A stretch of DNA of 64,000 bases from Arthrobacter sp. SLBN-112 (GCF_030944625.1 NZ_JAUSXY010000001.1:4030001-4094000), one strand, 5' to 3'. Positions 9,016-17,856 are shown, counted from the first letter of the stretch. Notes: a model not told the origin generated them from the sequence alone. Program-made: numbers and translations.

Positions 9016-9921
9016 ATGACCACCTTGACAGTTCAACAGCAGCAGCCCGCCATCCACCGGTCCGTGGCCCTCCTGGGCACCGGACCGATGGGGGCGCCCA
9101 TCGCACGGAACATCCTGGCCGCCGGCGTCCCGCTGGCCCTGTGGAACCGGACACCGGACAAGGCCCGGGCCATCGCAGGCGGCAGCGTCGCTGCCTCCCC
9201 TGCCGGCACCGCCCGGGACATCGTCCTGACGGTCCTGCCGGACCTGCCCCAGGTCGAGGCCCTGCTGAAGGGCGACGATGGGCTGCTGGCCGGGTGGCAG
9301 CGCGCCGGCACCGAACAACCCATCCTCGTGATCCATGGGACGGTCTCGCCCGTGGCCGTTGCGGCGTTCGGTGAGGAGTGCCTGCGGAACTGGGGGGTGA
9401 CGGTGGTTGATGCGCCTCTTAGCGGCGGAACCATCGGTGCCGAGGAGGGCCGGCTCAGCATCATGGCCGGCGGTCCGCGGGACGCCTTCGAACGCTGCGC
9501 ACCGCTGTTCGGGCTGTACGGCGCCAAAGTGGCGTGGTTCGGGGAAACCGGAGCCGGATCAACCGTCAAAGCCTGCAACCAGATCGTGGTTGCCGCCACG
9601 GTGACGGCGCTGGCCGAGGCCATGGCCCTCGCTGACGCGTCGGGCCTGGACCTGGCGGACGTGCAGTCCGTCCTTGCCGGCGGCCTGGCCAACTCGGAGG
9701 TCCTCGCCCAGAAGGGACAGCGCTTCATCGACCAGGATTTCGACGGCGGCGGGTCGGCGAAGAACCAGCTGAAAGACCTCAACTTCATCGCCGAGGCTGC
9801 CGCGAATTCCGGCCTGAAACTTCCCTTGGCCGGCTGTTTGCACAGCGTCTTCGAAGAGATGATCGCGGCAGGCGACGGCGACCTTGACCACACCGGGATC
9901 TACCGGACCATCCGCAATTAG
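9016..9921 (+). CDS. NAD(P)-dependent beta-hydroxyacid dehydrogenase (3-hydroxyisobutyrate/L-threonate dehydrogenase-like)
   Basis: The N-terminal Rossmann motif LLGTGPMGAPIARNIL, the substrate-binding DAPLSGGTIGAEEG and the catalytic-lysine region STVKACNQIVVAATV place it in the HIBADH/GarR/LtnD family; 301 residues is the usual length. In this operon it probably oxidises a 2- or 3-hydroxy acid sugar imported by the TRAP system; LtnD-type L-threonate 2-dehydrogenase is one possibility given the upstream kinase and PdxA genes. The gene ends the operon. Confidence 0.88.
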   Translation: MTTLTVQQQQPAIHRSVALLGTGPMGAPIARNILAAGVPLALWNRTPDKARAIAGGSVAASPAGTARDIVLTVLPDLPQVEALLKGDDGLLAGWQRAGTEQPILVIHGTVSPVAVAAFGEECLRNWGVTVVDAPLSGGTIGAEEGRLSIMAGGPRDAFERCAPLFGLYGAKVAWFGETGAGSTVKACNQIVVAATVTALAEAMALADASGLDLADVQSVLAGGLANSEVLAQKGQRFIDQDFDGGGSAKNQLKDLNFIAEAAANSGLKLPLAGCLHSVFEEMIAAGDGDLDHTGIYRTIRN

Positions 9922-9973
9922 CTTTCCGCCGCCGGGACCGGGCTCAGGGTGCGGAACGCGTTCGCGAGTCCGT

Positions 9974-10002
9974 GGGAGGCCTGCATTGTGCGCCGGCCTC
10001 CC
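9974..10002. terminator. Weak hairpin between convergent operons
   Basis: GGGAGGCC (9974-9981) pairs with GGCCTCCC (9995-10002) across a 13-base loop, in the gap between the hydroxyacid dehydrogenase and the convergent sugar permease. No T run; function as a bidirectional terminator is tentative. The rest of the gap shows nothing I can support. Confidence 0.4.
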
Positions 10003-10133
10003 GCCGTCGGACTGCTTTATGGCTCAATTGCGCTTCTGGATGCAGGCGGGCCGGAACGCAGAGCCTGCAGGACGAACCCGCGTCCATGGCGCCACGACTT
10101 GGTGCACCGCGGCTGACGCCAAGCTATCGCACC

Positions 10134-10970
10134 TTATTTTCCCACTCCCCCGGCGAGGCCCCGGACGAAGTAGCGCTGGCAGAAGAAGAAGAGAATCACC
10201 ATGGGGAGGGCTGCCATGACCATGCCGGCAAACACCAGCGGATACTGGGTGCCGTTCTTTGACATCAGGTCTGCCAGTCCCACGGGAAGGGTTTGCAGTC
10301 CGGTTCCGCTGGTGAAGACCATGGCAAACAGGTACTCGTTCCAGTTGGTTAACACGTTCAGCACCACGGTGGTGATGATGATCGGCCGGCTCATCGGCAG
10401 GATGATGCGCCAGAAGGTGACCGTCTTGGACGCGCCGTCTATCGCAGCCGCCTCGTCCACCTCCCGGGGCAGGTCCAGCATGTAAGCGCGCATCAGGAAC
10501 ACCGTGAAGGGTATCCGGAAGGCCGTATAGAGGGCCAAGAGGCCAAGGAAGGTGTTGTACAGCCCCAGGCTCTGGAACATCTTGACCAGGGGAACCAGTG
10601 CCACGGTGGGGGCCAGCATCAGTCCGGCAAGAATGAGCACCGTGAACCCTCGATTCAATGGAATGCGCACTCGGGTCAGTCCGAAGGCGGCCCACGCGCT
10701 GATTGCCTCGGTGAGGACGGTAGCCAGAACTGTGAGGGAAACGCTGGTGAGCACGAAACTGCCCACGCCCTGCTGCCAGGCGGCGGCGAAGTTCCCCCAG
10801 CCCCAGGAGGCGGGCAAGGCAAACGGGTTGCCAAAAAGTTCGGCGTTTGTCTTGAAGCCGTTCGAGATCATCCAGGCCAGCGGGTACAGCACCGCAATCA
10901 CCAGGGCAGCCAGGATGGTCCAGACCAGCGCGGCGCGCAGCCAGCGCCCTGCGTTCGATAACGTCACCAT
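10134..10970 (-). CDS. Carbohydrate ABC transporter permease, MalG/AraQ type
   Basis: Six membrane segments and the permease EAA-like loop (EVDEAAAIDGASKTVTFWR) identify an inner-membrane subunit of a CUT1 sugar importer. ATG at 10970 is chosen over the upstream start at 10997 because AAGGAG precedes it and it overlaps the previous gene's stop by 7 bases (ATGGTGA). It partners the MalF-type permease and the binding protein immediately upstream. No ATPase gene is present here; such actinobacterial importers usually share an MsiK-type ATPase encoded elsewhere. The likely cargo is a fructosamine, from the adjacent kinase and deglycase. Confidence 0.92.
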   Translation of the reverse strand: MVTLSNAGRWLRAALVWTILAALVIAVLYPLAWMISNGFKTNAELFGNPFALPASWGWGNFAAAWQQGVGSFVLTSVSLTVLATVLTEAISAWAAFGLTRVRIPLNRGFTVLILAGLMLAPTVALVPLVKMFQSLGLYNTFLGLLALYTAFRIPFTVFLMRAYMLDLPREVDEAAAIDGASKTVTFWRIILPMSRPIIITTVVLNVLTNWNEYLFAMVFTSGTGLQTLPVGLADLMSKNGTQYPLVFAGMVMAALPMVILFFFCQRYFVRGLAGGVGK

Positions 10971-11920
10971 TCCACTCTCCTTTTCCGTGAAACCCACAAC
11001 TGGAGCGCGGCCAGGGCGAGGGTGATCAGGAAGACCGCCACACCGATGGCAGACGCGTAGCCAAAATTGTTGGTGACGAATCCTGCGTGGTACAGCCAGG
11101 TTCCCAGTACCTGGGACGAATTATTGGGGCCGCCGCTCGTCATCACCATGACCTCGTTGAACACCTGGAATGCGCCGGAAACCGTCACGATCATCATCAG
11201 TCCTGTCATCTCTCGAACAAGCGGCATCGAGATGCTGAAGAACTGCCGGACCGGTCCGATCCCGTCAATGGCAGCCGCTTCGTAGAGCTCCACAGGGATG
11301 CGCTGCAGGGCGACCGAAAACAGCAGGACGCTGTAGCCGAAGCCCTGCCACTGGCTCATGGCCGCTACCGCGAATATCGACGTATTCTCGTGGCCAAGCC
11401 ATGCCTGGGCGTATTGCCCGAGCCCAAGGTTGGCCAGAAAGGCGTTCAGCAGCCCGCTCTGTGGCTGGTAGATGAAGTAGAACAGCAGCCCGGCCACCGT
11501 AAGGGAGATCGCCGACGGGATGAAGTAGATCGAACGGAACGCCCGGCGCATCCGCTCGCTCCTGACGCTCTCGACGATTGCTGCTAGGAGAAGTGCGCCG
11601 AACACCTGGCAGACGATGGAGATGGCCGCGTACCAGGTGTTGTTGGCCAGCGCCTTTAGGAATACCGGGTCGCTGGCCAGTTCCACATAGTTGTCTGCAC
11701 CCACAAAGGACTGGGATCCGCTGTAGATATTCCACTTGAGGAAGCTGAAGGCCACGTTCTGCAGCAGGGGCCAATAGACGAAGACGGCGAGCACCGCCAG
11801 CGCGGGAATCAGCCAGATGATGTTGCGCCAGCTCGGGGCGGCAGTCCTGTCCGGTCTGACCAGGGCGGCCCGGGCGCTCCCGGCGACAGCGGGCCGGACG
11901 GATGCCGGGGCGGATGTCAT
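10964..11920 (-). CDS. Carbohydrate ABC transporter permease, MalF/UgpA type
   Basis: The 318-residue protein has an N-terminal cytoplasmic tail, six membrane helices and the ABC-contact EAA loop (VELYEAAAIDGIGPVRQFF). It overlaps the binding-protein stop by 4 bases (ATGA) and the MalG-type gene by 7, a tightly coupled operon. It would form the heterodimeric channel with the MalG-type subunit. Confidence 0.92.
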   Translation of the reverse strand: MTSAPASVRPAVAGSARAALVRPDRTAAPSWRNIIWLIPALAVLAVFVYWPLLQNVAFSFLKWNIYSGSQSFVGADNYVELASDPVFLKALANNTWYAAISIVCQVFGALLLAAIVESVRSERMRRAFRSIYFIPSAISLTVAGLLFYFIYQPQSGLLNAFLANLGLGQYAQAWLGHENTSIFAVAAMSQWQGFGYSVLLFSVALQRIPVELYEAAAIDGIGPVRQFFSISMPLVREMTGLMMIVTVSGAFQVFNEVMVMTSGGPNNSSQVLGTWLYHAGFVTNNFGYASAIGVAVFLITLALAALQLWVSRKRRVEW

Positions 11921-13248
11921 TTAGCCTTCTCGGAGGCAGCCTGGACAGCCTTTAGCGCCGCGTTAGGGCGGAGATCCCCGGAGACAAGACCCTCGCTCGC
12001 CGAGACCCACGCGTCGCCAACGGACGGAACAGAAGCCATGTCCAGCCACACGAGGGTGGAAGGCGCCTTGTTCACGGCCTCGGTCCCGGCGGCGACGGCG
12101 GCGCTCGAGGTAGACGCGGTGACCGCACCGATGACGGCGCTTGGCTGGCCGTACGGGGGCGCGGACAGCACCGAAGCGTTCTTGGCTGAGGTGGCGAATT
12201 TCATGAAGTCCAGGGCGAGGGCTGCGTTCTTGCTCTTGCCATTGATCATGTATCCCTCGGGCGCTGCTTCAAGGGTCCGGGGATCACCGGCGGCGTTTGC
12301 CGCGGCCGGCAGCTGGAAAATTCCCATCCCGTCCTTGTTGAGCTGACTGCCATCCTTGTTGACGGCATCAAACTCGATGAGTTCCTGGTAGTACATGGCG
12401 GCCTGGCCGCTCTGCTGCTGCTGTTGTGCGGTGGTGTAGGTGACGCCATTGGAATTGGTGCCGTCGCCGGTGCACTTGGTCACCAGTTCGGTGAACTGGC
12501 TCATTGCGGTGACGTAGCCGGGATCGGTCCACGTGGCGGTTTTGGGGTTGAGATCGGCATCGAGGGTGGCGCGCGGAACGTTGTATGCGAAGAGCTGCTG
12601 CAGATAGTGCAACCCGGGCCAGCCGTCCTTGTTGCCAAACGCGATTGGCGTATAACCGGCCGCCTTGATGGTCGAGCAGTCGTTGATGAGGCCTTCAAAG
12701 CTGGTCGGCGCCTCGAGGCCTAGCTTCTGGAAGATGGCTTTGTTGTAGCCCATGAATTTGGCGTCGTTATACAGCGGGACCCCGTAGTATTTTCCGTCGT
12801 ATTTGAAGGCCGACAGTGAGCCGGGGCCAAAGGTTTGTCCCCAACTTGTCCCAGGTCCGATCTGCGCGCTCAGATCGGCGGCCAGTCCATTCTCCGCGAA
12901 GTTTTGGCCCCAGTTGCCTGCATAGCTGAAGTAGATATCCGGCAGTGACTGGGAAGCAATAAGCACCTTCTCCTTGTCCTTGACCGCGTTGTCGTCTGTT
13001 TCCTGGGAGAGGTTTATGGTCACACCGGGGTGTTCCGCCTTGTACGCCGCAATGACGTCCTGGAAATACGAGTCCATCGGCTTTCCGGCAAACGCCGTAA
13101 GAATGCTGATCGATCCGGAAAAGTCCGGCTGGGCGGCCGGGTCGGCGCTGGCTGCCGGGCCGTTTGATGATCCACAGCCGGCAAGCCCTAAGGCGGCAAC
13201 CGCCACCACTGCCGAAACCGAAACTGTCTTCCACTTTCGCATGTTCAT
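11917..13248 (-). CDS. Sugar ABC transporter solute-binding lipoprotein (family 1)
   Basis: A signal peptide ends in lipobox LGLAGC, followed by SSN, and the mature part has the extracellular solute-binding fold (SGSISILTAFAGKPMDSYFQ; YYGVPLYNDAKFMGYNKAIF; GNKDGWPGLHYLQQLFAYN). It is lipid-anchored outside the membrane and feeds the MalF/MalG permeases. A near-perfect copy of the operator found before the deglycase gene sits about 110 bases upstream (13358-13373), so this transporter unit has its own repressible promoter. Confidence 0.93.
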   Translation of the reverse strand: MNMRKWKTVSVSAVVAVAALGLAGCGSSNGPAASADPAAQPDFSGSISILTAFAGKPMDSYFQDVIAAYKAEHPGVTINLSQETDDNAVKDKEKVLIASQSLPDIYFSYAGNWGQNFAENGLAADLSAQIGPGTSWGQTFGPGSLSAFKYDGKYYGVPLYNDAKFMGYNKAIFQKLGLEAPTSFEGLINDCSTIKAAGYTPIAFGNKDGWPGLHYLQQLFAYNVPRATLDADLNPKTATWTDPGYVTAMSQFTELVTKCTGDGTNSNGVTYTTAQQQQQSGQAAMYYQELIEFDAVNKDGSQLNKDGMGIFQLPAAANAAGDPRTLEAAPEGYMINGKSKNAALALDFMKFATSAKNASVLSAPPYGQPSAVIGAVTASTSSAAVAAGTEAVNKAPSTLVWLDMASVPSVGDAWVSASEGLVSGDLRPNAALKAVQAASEKAK

Positions 13249-13357
13249 CTCCCGTCATGGGCGGGTCGCGGATGCCCGCCGGAACTTCAGTTCCTGACCC
13301 TCCGTTGGATCGCTCGGACCTTATGGTCCTGCTGAGTTCACCCGACTATACCGATGG

Positions 13358-13373
13358 ATGGTACCGGTATCAA
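13358..13373. promoter_or_regulatory. LacI-type operator upstream of the ABC transporter genes
   Basis: The core TGGTACCGGTATCA differs by one base from the perfect palindrome TTGATACCGGTATCAA at 16600-16615. It sits upstream of the binding-protein gene and downstream of the LacI gene. Confidence 0.75.
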
Positions 13374-13487
13374 TAGTCTCAAAGACGAATCTTCCTGCAT
13401 CGAGGAAACAGAAGGGTCAGGGCACGGAGCGGCAACGTCCGAGTCTGCGGGCGCGAGGGCGCGGAGGCCCCTTCCGGATCGGCCGCG

Positions 13488-14582
13488 TCAGCGGCGGCGG
13501 GGTGCGGCCACGCTGGCGCGCGGCATGAATGTCGCCTCCAGCACGTGGGTGGTGGAGGGCGCAGCAGTGTCCTTGATCCGTTCCAGGAGGCAATCGGCTG
13601 TCAGCCTCCCCAACTGTTCAAGGGGTTGGGACACCATGGACAGCGGCGGCGACATGATGGTGGCCCAGCTGCTGTCATCGAAGCCGATCAGCGAGACGTC
13701 CTCGGGGTAGCTCAGGCCCATCTGCCTCAGGGCGCGGATGGCGCCCACCATGGCATCGGACTCGGTGGCGAAGATGGCCGTCGGCGGGTCGGCCAGGGAC
13801 AGCATCCCAATGACCGCACGCGTGGCCTGGTGTTCATTTTTCAAAACGTGGGTGACCAATGAGGTGTCGAAGTCGATGCCTGCCTTTTCGAGGGCGTCCA
13901 GGTAGCCCCGGAGGCGTTCTCCGTCGCTGGAAAGGGAGCGGGCAATGACCTCATCCATCTCGGCCAGGCTGGTGGCTGGCTCCACTGTCACCGGCCCCCA
14001 GACGAAACCGATGCGGCGGTGCCCGGCGCCGATCAGGTCGGACACTGCCTCGCGCGCGGCTTCCCTGTTGTTGATCACCACCGTGTCGATATCCACGCCG
14101 TCGAACAGCCGGTCGACGAGCACGATCGGAATTCCGCGGGCGCGCACCAGTTCCAGGTGGGGCGGCGGGGCGTTCCTGCTCGCGGCCGAGGCGAGGACCA
14201 GGCCGTCCACCTGCTTGTCAACCAGGACGCCTACGGCGTCTGCCTCTTTGGCCAGGTCCTCCTCGGTGCTGAGCACCAGGACATCGTAGCCCTGCTTATG
14301 CACGGTGTCCGTGAAGGCTTTGAGGACGCCGGCAAAGTACGGGTTGCCTACGTCTGCGAGCACCAGCCCCAGGGTCTTCGTCTCCCCCGTGGTCATGCTG
14401 CGCGCCACCGCGTTCGGACGGTAGCCCAGTTCTTTCGCGGCCCGCATGACGCGGTCGCGCGTGGAAGCACTGACCGAACCGTACCCGCCGAGCGTGCGCG
14501 CCACTGTCGCACGCCCGACGCCGGCCGCCTGGGCCACCTGGGAAATGGTTGGCGGCACGGAGTTCCGGTGATGTTCGGTCAT
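13488..14582 (-). CDS. LacI-family repressor of the fructosamine locus
   Basis: The N-terminus carries the LacI DNA-binding domain (PTISQVAQAAGVGRATVART) and the rest the sugar-sensing domain (LGLVLADVGNPYFAGVLKA; GIPIVLVDRLFD; GAGHRRIGFVWGPV). It lies between the PfkB kinase and the ABC binding protein on the same strand. Two matching palindromes, before the deglycase gene and before the transporter, are its most likely sites. The inducer would be a fructosamine or its 6-phosphate (inference). Confidence 0.92.
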   Translation of the reverse strand: MTEHHRNSVPPTISQVAQAAGVGRATVARTLGGYGSVSASTRDRVMRAAKELGYRPNAVARSMTTGETKTLGLVLADVGNPYFAGVLKAFTDTVHKQGYDVLVLSTEEDLAKEADAVGVLVDKQVDGLVLASAASRNAPPPHLELVRARGIPIVLVDRLFDGVDIDTVVINNREAAREAVSDLIGAGHRRIGFVWGPVTVEPATSLAEMDEVIARSLSSDGERLRGYLDALEKAGIDFDTSLVTHVLKNEHQATRAVIGMLSLADPPTAIFATESDAMVGAIRALRQMGLSYPEDVSLIGFDDSSWATIMSPPLSMVSQPLEQLGRLTADCLLERIKDTAAPSTTHVLEATFMPRASVAAPRRR

Positions 14583-14625
14583 AGTTCGCCCATCTTCTCA
14601 GATCCCGGCAGGGCCGGTGCACGTT

Positions 14626-15495
14626 TCAGGCGGCGGGTTGCGGCACTACCTCACGCCCATAGCCGAAGGCACCTTCCACGCTGCACTGTCCGGCCGCGAA
14701 GCGCGCTGCCTGCTTCATGGCACGGTGAACTGCCGGCCCGGGCGGCAGCATGCTCCGCTTCCATCCGACGGCCAACATTTCAACGGCGAAGGCTGCCAGG
14801 TAGGCGTCCCCGCAGCCCATGGTGTCCACGATAGGAGCACTGGCCGGTGCCGCGTTGGAATGATAGAAGCTGGCGCCGTCAAACAACACGGCACCGTTCG
14901 CACCCATGGTTCCCAGCACCAGCGCCGCACCTTGCGAGGAGAACCGGCGCAGTTCAGACCAGACCCGCTGTTGTTCCCAGTCGGCGCAGGACACGAGAGC
15001 CAAGTCAACCAGGGGGCATACACGTGCCAGGTACTCATCGGTCCGGTGCGCCGGCTCGCTGGAGAAGTCGTACGTCACCAGGACTTTCGTTGCACGCAGA
15101 GCGTGCAACTCCGGTTCGATGGAGGAATAGACACTGGAGTGGACCAGGTCAAAGCCGGCCACGTAGTCCGGGTCAACCAGCCGGATCGGGTCGGTGGCGG
15201 TGACACCGCCGCCGTTCCAGCGCAGGAAATGCCGTTCCCCCCGAACGGTTTGGATCTCCGTGAGCCCGTTGGGCCCGCGGCGTACTTCGCACCGGCTGGT
15301 GTCCACCCCGGCCGCCTCAATGCAGGAGCGCACGAACGCGCCGCCGTCGTCGTCTCCGAACACTCCGAGGTAAGCCGCCTCTGCCCCAAGCTGCCCTGCG
15401 TAGACGGCAACGTTCACGCAGTTGCCGCCCGGGTACTCAACCCCTCGGTCCACGAAACGGTCCACTATGTTGTCGCCGAAGCCGAGAACCCTCAT
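14626..15495 (-). CDS. frlD: PfkB-family carbohydrate kinase, probable fructosamine (fructoselysine) 6-kinase
   Basis: ATG at 15495 is preferred since GAGGAG precedes it and the protein then begins MRVLGFGDNIVDRF, the usual FrlD-like start. PfkB features are the GGNCVNVAVYAGQLGA substrate motif near the N-terminus and the ATP/anion-hole motif VDTMGCGDAYLAAFAVE near the C-terminus, with the catalytic Asp in GCGD. Together with the SIS-domain protein upstream it fits the Frl pathway: the kinase makes fructoselysine 6-phosphate, which the deglycase splits. Exact substrate (fructoselysine, fructose-asparagine or another Amadori product) is not decided by sequence. Confidence 0.82.
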   Translation of the reverse strand: MRVLGFGDNIVDRFVDRGVEYPGGNCVNVAVYAGQLGAEAAYLGVFGDDDGGAFVRSCIEAAGVDTSRCEVRRGPNGLTEIQTVRGERHFLRWNGGGVTATDPIRLVDPDYVAGFDLVHSSVYSSIEPELHALRATKVLVTYDFSSEPAHRTDEYLARVCPLVDLALVSCADWEQQRVWSELRRFSSQGAALVLGTMGANGAVLFDGASFYHSNAAPASAPIVDTMGCGDAYLAAFAVEMLAVGWKRSMLPPGPAVHRAMKQAARFAAGQCSVEGAFGYGREVVPQPAA

Positions 15496-15531
15496 ATTCC
15501 ACTCCTCTCGTTGATGGGGACGCGGCGGCCC

Positions 15532-15563
15532 GGGCCGGATTCGCCGCAAGCCGGATCCGGCCC
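15532..15563 (-). other. Intercistronic hairpin between deglycase and kinase genes
   Basis: GGGCCGGAT (15532-15540) pairs perfectly with ATCCGGCCC (15555-15563), overlapping the region just after the deglycase stop. It may be an mRNA stabiliser or attenuator; no T tract is present. Confidence 0.45.
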
Positions 15564-15569
15564 GTCCGC

Positions 15570-16571
15570 TTAGTACTTCACCACCCGGTAATAGCGGCGC
15601 AGGTCCAGCGAGTGGTCACGCGCCTTCGCCAGGTGCCTGCTGAAGCGGTCCACGACGGCGTCGGCCACGATCGGTGAGAGAAGCCCCCGGAATTCTTCGC
15701 TAATGCCGTCAAGGGCGTAGTCGCGGGTGTCCACCACGGTGACGTTGTCGCTGTACTGCTCCGCGAATGCACGCACGCGGTCCATCAGCGGGCGTGTCTC
15801 GTCTTCGCCCATGAACAGGATCAGGCTTGTGTCTTTTTCGATGAGTTCGAGCGAGCCGTGGAAGAACTCCGCCGCGTGCACCCTGGTGGTCCGCAGCCAC
15901 TGCATTTCCTCCAGCACGCACATTGAATAGAGATAGGTAAAGCCCCAAAGATTTCCCGAGCCCACCAGGAAGTGGTAGTCCGTCTTTGCCTGCGCTTCCG
16001 CGAATGCCTGTCCTGCGCCGTCGGCACTCTTGGTGACATTAACGAGCGCTTCCGGCAAGGCCTTCAGCTCGGTAGCGAGCTTCTCGTAGCCTTCGAATTC
16101 ACCGCGCGCGGACAGGAAGGCAGCCGAGAACAGCAGGAGCTGGACGTCGAACGGCCAGGCCTTGGGCTCCGAGATCAGCGAAATGTCGACGGCGGCCGCG
16201 AAGGGGCTCTCCGGGTAACCCGTGAAACCGACAGTGAGCGCCCCCTTCTTGCGGGCGAACTCGATCGACTCCAGGATGTCCTCGGTGGTGCCTGACACCG
16301 AGGTGAATATCGCCACCGACTTCACTCCGAAGTTGGGATCGGCGGAGAGGATGAATTCTTTGCCGATCACAGCGCGCGCCGGGAAGGTTGACCGGGTCTG
16401 GAAGAACCGTTCGTAGGGAAGCACGGCCGCGTAGGTTCCGCCGGCGCCGATGAAGTAGATGTTCTCGTAGCCTTCGGCCTGGACCTTCTCCACCAGCTCT
16501 TCGATCTGGGGACGCAGCGCCACAGTGCTGCTCGTCTGGGAAAAGAACTCGTCTTCGTTGAAATCAAGCAT
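15570..16571 (-). CDS. frlB: SIS-domain sugar isomerase/deglycase, FrlB-like (fructoselysine 6-phosphate deglycase)
   Basis: The 333-residue protein has two SIS domains; the first contains the phosphosugar loop IYFIGAGGTYAAVLP and TSVSGTTEDILESIEFA, the second HFLVGSGNLWGFTYLYSM, plus RVHAAEFFHGSLELI typical of the FrlB branch of GlmS-like enzymes. FrlB converts fructoselysine 6-phosphate to glucose 6-phosphate and lysine. It is first in the minus-strand locus, with a perfect operator 29-44 bases upstream of its start. Confidence 0.85.
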   Translation of the reverse strand: MLDFNEDEFFSQTSSTVALRPQIEELVEKVQAEGYENIYFIGAGGTYAAVLPYERFFQTRSTFPARAVIGKEFILSADPNFGVKSVAIFTSVSGTTEDILESIEFARKKGALTVGFTGYPESPFAAAVDISLISEPKAWPFDVQLLLFSAAFLSARGEFEGYEKLATELKALPEALVNVTKSADGAGQAFAEAQAKTDYHFLVGSGNLWGFTYLYSMCVLEEMQWLRTTRVHAAEFFHGSLELIEKDTSLILFMGEDETRPLMDRVRAFAEQYSDNVTVVDTRDYALDGISEEFRGLLSPIVADAVVDRFSRHLAKARDHSLDLRRYYRVVKY

Positions 16572-16599
16572 TCTCTAACCTCTCCGTCAGTGAGACCGT

Positions 16600-16615
16600 T
16601 TGATACCGGTATCAA
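16600..16615. promoter_or_regulatory. Perfect LacI-type operator upstream of frlB-like gene
   Basis: TTGATACCGGTATCAA is an exact 16-bp palindrome with a central CG. A one-mismatch core copy lies at 13358-13373 in front of the transporter, implying shared control by the LacI repressor at 13488-14582. Confidence 0.87.
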
Positions 16616-16733
16616 GTGTCTCAAGCTTGGCATGGAATTGGCCTCCGAGGCAAGGGCTTCCGAACCAGTCGAGTTAATCCCTGCGCCATCGCCGCCGGTA
16701 ATCGACCTGCGCGTTTCGCGCAGCACGTCGCGG

Positions 16734-17136
16734 CGCGAGGAGATTTACCACCTTGCCGTGACCTCCGGCCTGGCGTCTGTGGAGGAGCTGTACACCCCGT
16801 TCGAGGTGACGGCCTCCACCATCCGCCGCGACCTGGCGCTGCACGGTGGGCGGCGTCTGTGATCCGGCCCGGGGAGAACATCCTGATCGACGCCGGTTCC
16901 ACCATGGGTGCCCTGGCACACGAACTGCGCGGGTTCGACCGGTTGACGGTGACGACGCCGGGCCTCAACACCCTGCAGGAGCTCGCCGATTCCGAGGGCA
17001 TCGAGGTGGACTGCCTTGGCGGCCGGCTGCGCAGCCTTTCACACCCCTGGTGACGGACGACGGCGCCGACCCCGAGCAGGTGCAGAAGTTCCCGGACGCC
17101 GGGGTACAGGTTGAGGTGGCTGCGGTCAGAAGTTAA
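16734..17136 (+). pseudogene. Decayed DeoR-family regulator (paralogue of the gene at 2142-2921)
   Basis: The DNA follows the intact DeoR gene closely, starting at the helix-turn-helix (REEIYHLAVTSGLASVEEL) but two internal pieces are missing. One removes roughly the segment matching 2277-2393, after VTASTIRRDLAL, and shifts the frame. The other removes roughly 2590-2829, joining LGGRLRS to the C-terminal TDDGADPEQVQKF segment in another frame. No intact product is possible. It points to an old duplication of an acid-sugar regulator followed by deletion. Confidence 0.87.
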
Positions 17137-17182
17137 GTCGTGGGTCCGGGAGCAAATGCTACGATTGCTACGGAGGTTTGCC

Positions 17183-17449
17183 ATGACAACAATTCCCCAC
17201 CGCGAGCTACGCAACCAGAGCAGCAAAATCCTGGAGCGGGTAAAAAACGGCGAAACCATCGATGTCACGAATAACGGCGAAGTTGCCGCCACCCTGATCC
17301 CGCCTGCAGCCTCACCCTTCGAGCGCCTGCTCCTTTCCGGCAGCGTCCGGCAAGCCTCGGAAAGCCCCGTCGACTTCCGGTTGCTCCAACGCGTGGCGTC
17401 GGATGTGGGCACGGCCCAGATGATCGCCGACCTCCGCGGCGACCGGTGA
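17183..17449 (+). CDS. Type II antitoxin, Phd/YefM (prevent-host-death) family
   Basis: The ATG at 17183 has CGGAGG just upstream. The 88-residue protein starts MTTIPHRELRNQSSKILERV and carries the Phd core GETIDVTNNGEVAATLIP, the DNA-binding dimer fold of these antitoxins; the C-terminal tail would wrap the toxin. Its stop overlaps the PIN toxin start (GTGA). TGCTACG occurs twice in direct orientation just before the ribosome site (17157-17163 and 17166-17172) and may be the autoregulatory site. Confidence 0.9.
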   Translation: MTTIPHRELRNQSSKILERVKNGETIDVTNNGEVAATLIPPAASPFERLLLSGSVRQASESPVDFRLLQRVASDVGTAQMIADLRGDR

Positions 17450-17838
17450 TTCTGTACGTCGACACGTCGGCGGCCCTGAAACTGGTGGTTGAGGAACCCG
17501 AGTCCGGTCCCACCGCGGAGTTTCTTTCAACGGCGGCGCAGCGGGGTGACCGGCTTGTCGCCTCGATGCTCCTTCACACTGAGCTGCACTGCGCCGCGAA
17601 CCGCCGCGGCCTGCCGCCGGAACTGGTCAACGCGGTGTTGAACGGAATCAACCTGGTGGACCTGACGCGTTCAGACCTCCTGTACGCGGCGGCCCTGCCA
17701 GGAAGATTGCGCAGCGCGGACGCGATCCACCTCGCGGCTGCGATCAGGCTTGAAGCAGACAGGTTGATCGCCTTCGATAAGGAGCTCGTGAGGGCAGCAA
17801 CCCAAGCAGGACTCAATACCTCCTCCCCTGGCAATTAA
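17446..17838 (+). CDS. PIN-domain ribonuclease toxin, VapC family
   Basis: GTG start overlapping the antitoxin stop by 4 bases. The 130-residue protein has the PIN acidic residues in order: the Asp in LYVDTSAALKL, the Glu in LLHTELHCAANR, the Asp in RSADAIHLAAA and the Asp in LIAFDKELVRAA. VapC toxins cleave specific tRNAs or rRNA; the target is unknown here. It lies next to a decayed regulator in a plastic part of the window. Confidence 0.92.
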   Translation: MILYVDTSAALKLVVEEPESGPTAEFLSTAAQRGDRLVASMLLHTELHCAANRRGLPPELVNAVLNGINLVDLTRSDLLYAAALPGRLRSADAIHLAAAIRLEADRLIAFDKELVRAATQAGLNTSSPGN

Positions 17839-17856
17839 CCAGCTGCCCGGGGATTC

